A stretch of DNA of 64,000 nucleotides, taken from NCBI GenBank assembly GCA_965199875.1, contig OZ241346.1:2170001-2234000 (forward strand), given 5' to 3'. Origin of the DNA: VXYL01 sp965199875. Lineage in GTDB: Bacteria > Pseudomonadota > Gammaproteobacteria > Pseudomonadales > Azotimanducaceae. This document shows positions 62,067 to 64,000 of the stretch, piece after piece (the first letter of the stretch is position 1; every line of letters begins with the position of its first letter). A model generated the notes under the pieces. That model worked only from the letters and a program-made list of their open reading frames with translations, had not been told where the DNA came from and did no database searches. The position numbers and the translations under genes are program-made.

Positions 62067-63721
62067 CCCTATTGTTGCAGGTTTTTGCCGAACTATGTGG
62101 CGAGGGCGGCAAGGTATTCAGACATGACGGCTTCCGCCTTGTCGTCGTTCATGATGGAAAGAACGGGTTTTTCCGGCGCGGTTGAGGAACCGGCCGGCGC
62201 GAAGCAGGAAGTCGTTGCGCATCGTTCGCGGTTGGGCGAAGGCCCAGAGCGGAGAGCGTTTGGCGGTGGTGCTCCGGAGAGGCGCGCGGGTGGCCATTTG
62301 GAGTTCGCGGCCGAGGTTGTGGGCGAGCACGGCGGCGAGGGAGAAGAGCCGGTTGGCGGCTTCCTTGCGGCTGGGCGCGTAGCCGAGTCCGCATTGGGAC
62401 TTGAGTTCGGCGAACGTCGCCTCCTGGGCGCCGCGGCCTTCGTGGAACAGCGCGACGGCGCGGGCGCGGACGCGCTTGTTGGTGACGACGGCCTTGAACT
62501 CGAAGCCGTGCTCGCGGGGCTCGAACAGGTCGAGTTGGAGAGGCTCCTTGCGGCGCTCCGGAACGCGGCGGCGGACGACGACCACGCGGCGGCGGCGATC
62601 CCGGCTGGCGGGCTTCCAGCGCGGCTCGAAGAACGCCAGGCCGGGGCCGGCGCGGCGCCAGAGGCGGCGGCCCTCGACCGCCGCCTTGAGGTCGGCGAAG
62701 CGGGCGAACGGCACGGACACCGAGTACTCGACGCCGCGCCGCTCCAGCTCGTCCAGCAGCGGCCGTCGAAGAACGCCGAGTCCATGCGCGTCTCCAGCCG
62801 GGCGCGCGGCAGCGCGGCGCGCAGCCGATCCATGCTTTCGCCAATGAAATCAACAGCTCCCGTGGAGTCCGCCACGTTGCCCGGGCCGGTGCAGCAGGTC
62901 GAGCGTCTGGCCGGTCTGCGCCACGGTGGCGAACAGCGGCCAGTAGCTGCGCTCGCCCTTCCTGCCCGGGTTGTAGCCCACCGCCGAACCCTCCGCCAGC
63001 CGCCGCGTCGCCAGCACCGTGCCGTCGAAGTCCACCGTGACCCGCCGCGGCCCCAGCGCGCGCAGCCGCTCCAGCGCGCGCAGCCGCTCCAGCGCCAGGT
63101 CCCGCGACAGCGCCCGCACCCGGTCGGCGCCGCGCGCGTCCACGTCCGACAGCGCCCGCGACACCGTCGACACGTCCGGCAGCCGCCGCAGCCCGACCGC
63201 GCGCCGCACCGCCTCGTCGTTCCGGTAGCGCGCCATGTCGCGCAGCTCGCGGCAGCCAAGGAGCAGATGCACCACCAGCAGCAGCGTCACCACGTGCGGC
63301 GCGTAGGCGCGCCGTCCCGACTCGTGCCGGAAGCAGCCGCGCAGCCGCTCCTTCAGTTCGAGGCGCGAGAACAGGCGCTGGAACACCACCAGGCCGGCGT
63401 GCGACGTGAGGCTCTGGGCCTCGAACCGGATTTCCAGCGCGCTTGTGGTTTTGCCGCTGACTTCTTTCCTGATACGGTTCGCTCCGGCGGTCTCCTTCGA
63501 TGTTTGTTCCAACAGCGCAACATCGTACCAAAGGAGGCCGCCTTTTTCGCTTCCGAGAAACAGTGGAGCAATCGTCTTCCGAATCCCGCGGACGCCCGAA
63601 AACGCCCGCCCGGACAACCTCACCGCCAGTGACCTTGACCGGCAACCGCATCGCTCTCCGAAACTTGGAAAATCAAACGCACTTCTCCAACCTCGCATGA
63701 ACTCAAACTGCAACAATAGGG
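62067..63721 (-). mobile_element. IS1380-family insertion sequence, copy 2 (decayed)
   Basis: A 1655-bp element, nearly identical to copy 1 and in opposite orientation. Its ends are the same 14-bp inverted repeats, flanked by a 4-bp duplication TTTA (62063-62066 and 63722-63725). Four indels relative to copy 1 (+2, +1, -1, +1) account for its 3 extra bases. The element splits the SIR2-like gene. Confidence 0.92.
62093..63482 (-). pseudogene. IS1380-family transposase, frameshifted copy
   Basis: Compared with the intact copy, the expected GTG start reads GCG (63480-63482). An extra base in the G-run at 62883-62885 and a lost base at 62760/62761 put about 120 bases out of frame, and a five-T run (62168-62172) shifts the end. 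No full transposase can be made. Confidence 0.88.
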
Positions 63722-64000
63722 TTTACGATCTCCTTCAATGCAAGCCAATCGTAGGTGTACCGCAGGTGAAGTATTCGTCGTCGCAGCTTACCCGGGCACT
63801 TCTCTTCCCAGTTGCGTTGCATGGCCGCGATTTCTCGGTCACCAACCTCGGTTGCCTCTGCAATACAACGACCATCGCCCAAAATCGTCAGCAGGTATTG
63901 AAGCGCACACGCCCAAGAGTCGGCCTTGTCTAGCGCCTTACGCACCCGTTCGTCTAGCGGAGTCGCGTCCGCCAATTGCCGGACGAACAAGGATTGCTGT
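63722..64000 (-). pseudogene. SIR2-like defence protein, upstream part (cut by window edge)
   Basis: A frame open from the window edge to the IS, reading LFVRQLADATPLDERVRK and ending TYDWLALKEIV at the insertion site. It is helical, and the real start is beyond 64000. It joins in frame to 60817-62066 when the IS and one TTTA are removed. Confidence 0.7.

Noticed and set aside
38251..63725. Inversion of the 24-kb segment between the two oppositely oriented IS copies.
   Set aside because: Each copy is flanked by its own perfect 4-bp duplication (TCAA, TTTA) and each interrupted gene is restored in frame on its own, so both are simple insertions in the present arrangement.

Overview
The window is a G+C-rich stretch of bacterial chromosome (about two thirds G+C by eye), densely packed, with many 4-base ATGA/GTGA overlaps between consecutive genes. 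The gene content fits Pseudomonadota, most likely a gammaproteobacterial lineage: sbcB, a YihG-type acyltransferase, a glmU-glmS pair, UvrD aligned from its first residue with the E. coli protein, GalU, and a tryptophan halogenase/cupin/SapC cluster. The species cannot be named from this sequence. No rRNA, tRNA or CRISPR array was seen.

Layout. 0-1.6 kb: the end of a DNA methyltransferase coupled to a possible restriction nuclease. 1.6-16.9 kb: a PQQ-cytochrome c dehydrogenase, an SDR, an osmoprotectant ABC transporter (fused receptor-permease plus ATPase) run together with sbcB and a lipoprotein peptidase, an acyltransferase, a coiled-coil membrane protein, an NAD epimerase, a PIN-domain pair, cytochrome c', an ankyrin lipoprotein, cytochrome b561 and a cupin. 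17.1-24.9 kb: a ClpP-like protease, an alpha/beta hydrolase, an FAH-family enzyme, an AlbA_2 ATPase, ChaC, Hsp20 and gamma-glutamyltransferase. 25-33 kb: glmU-glmS-uvrD-TRAP receptor, then an Rpn-type nuclease. 33.2-37 kb: galU with a second quinohaemoprotein and a LURP-like protein.

37-43.2 kb is the accessory core. It is a three-gene minus-strand operon: a DrmA-like half-helicase, a compact SF1 helicase and an unrecognised 508-aa protein. The third gene is split by an IS1380-type element. A second, decayed copy of that element splits a SIR2-like gene at the right edge (60.8-64 kb). For both genes, removing the element and one 4-bp target duplication restores one continuous reading frame. 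This three-gene set is my best candidate for an undescribed defence system.

43.3-60.8 kb is metabolic and envelope-related: HAD phosphatase, aminotransferase, serine hydrolase, a TonB receptor with EF-hand-like loops, an RND pump with its adaptor, an HCCA-isomerase-like DsbA protein, modABC, and the halogenase/JmjC-cupin/SapC cluster. Intergenic DNA carries a dispersed repeat of about 45 bp, in opposite orientation, at 31.9 and 54.0 kb.
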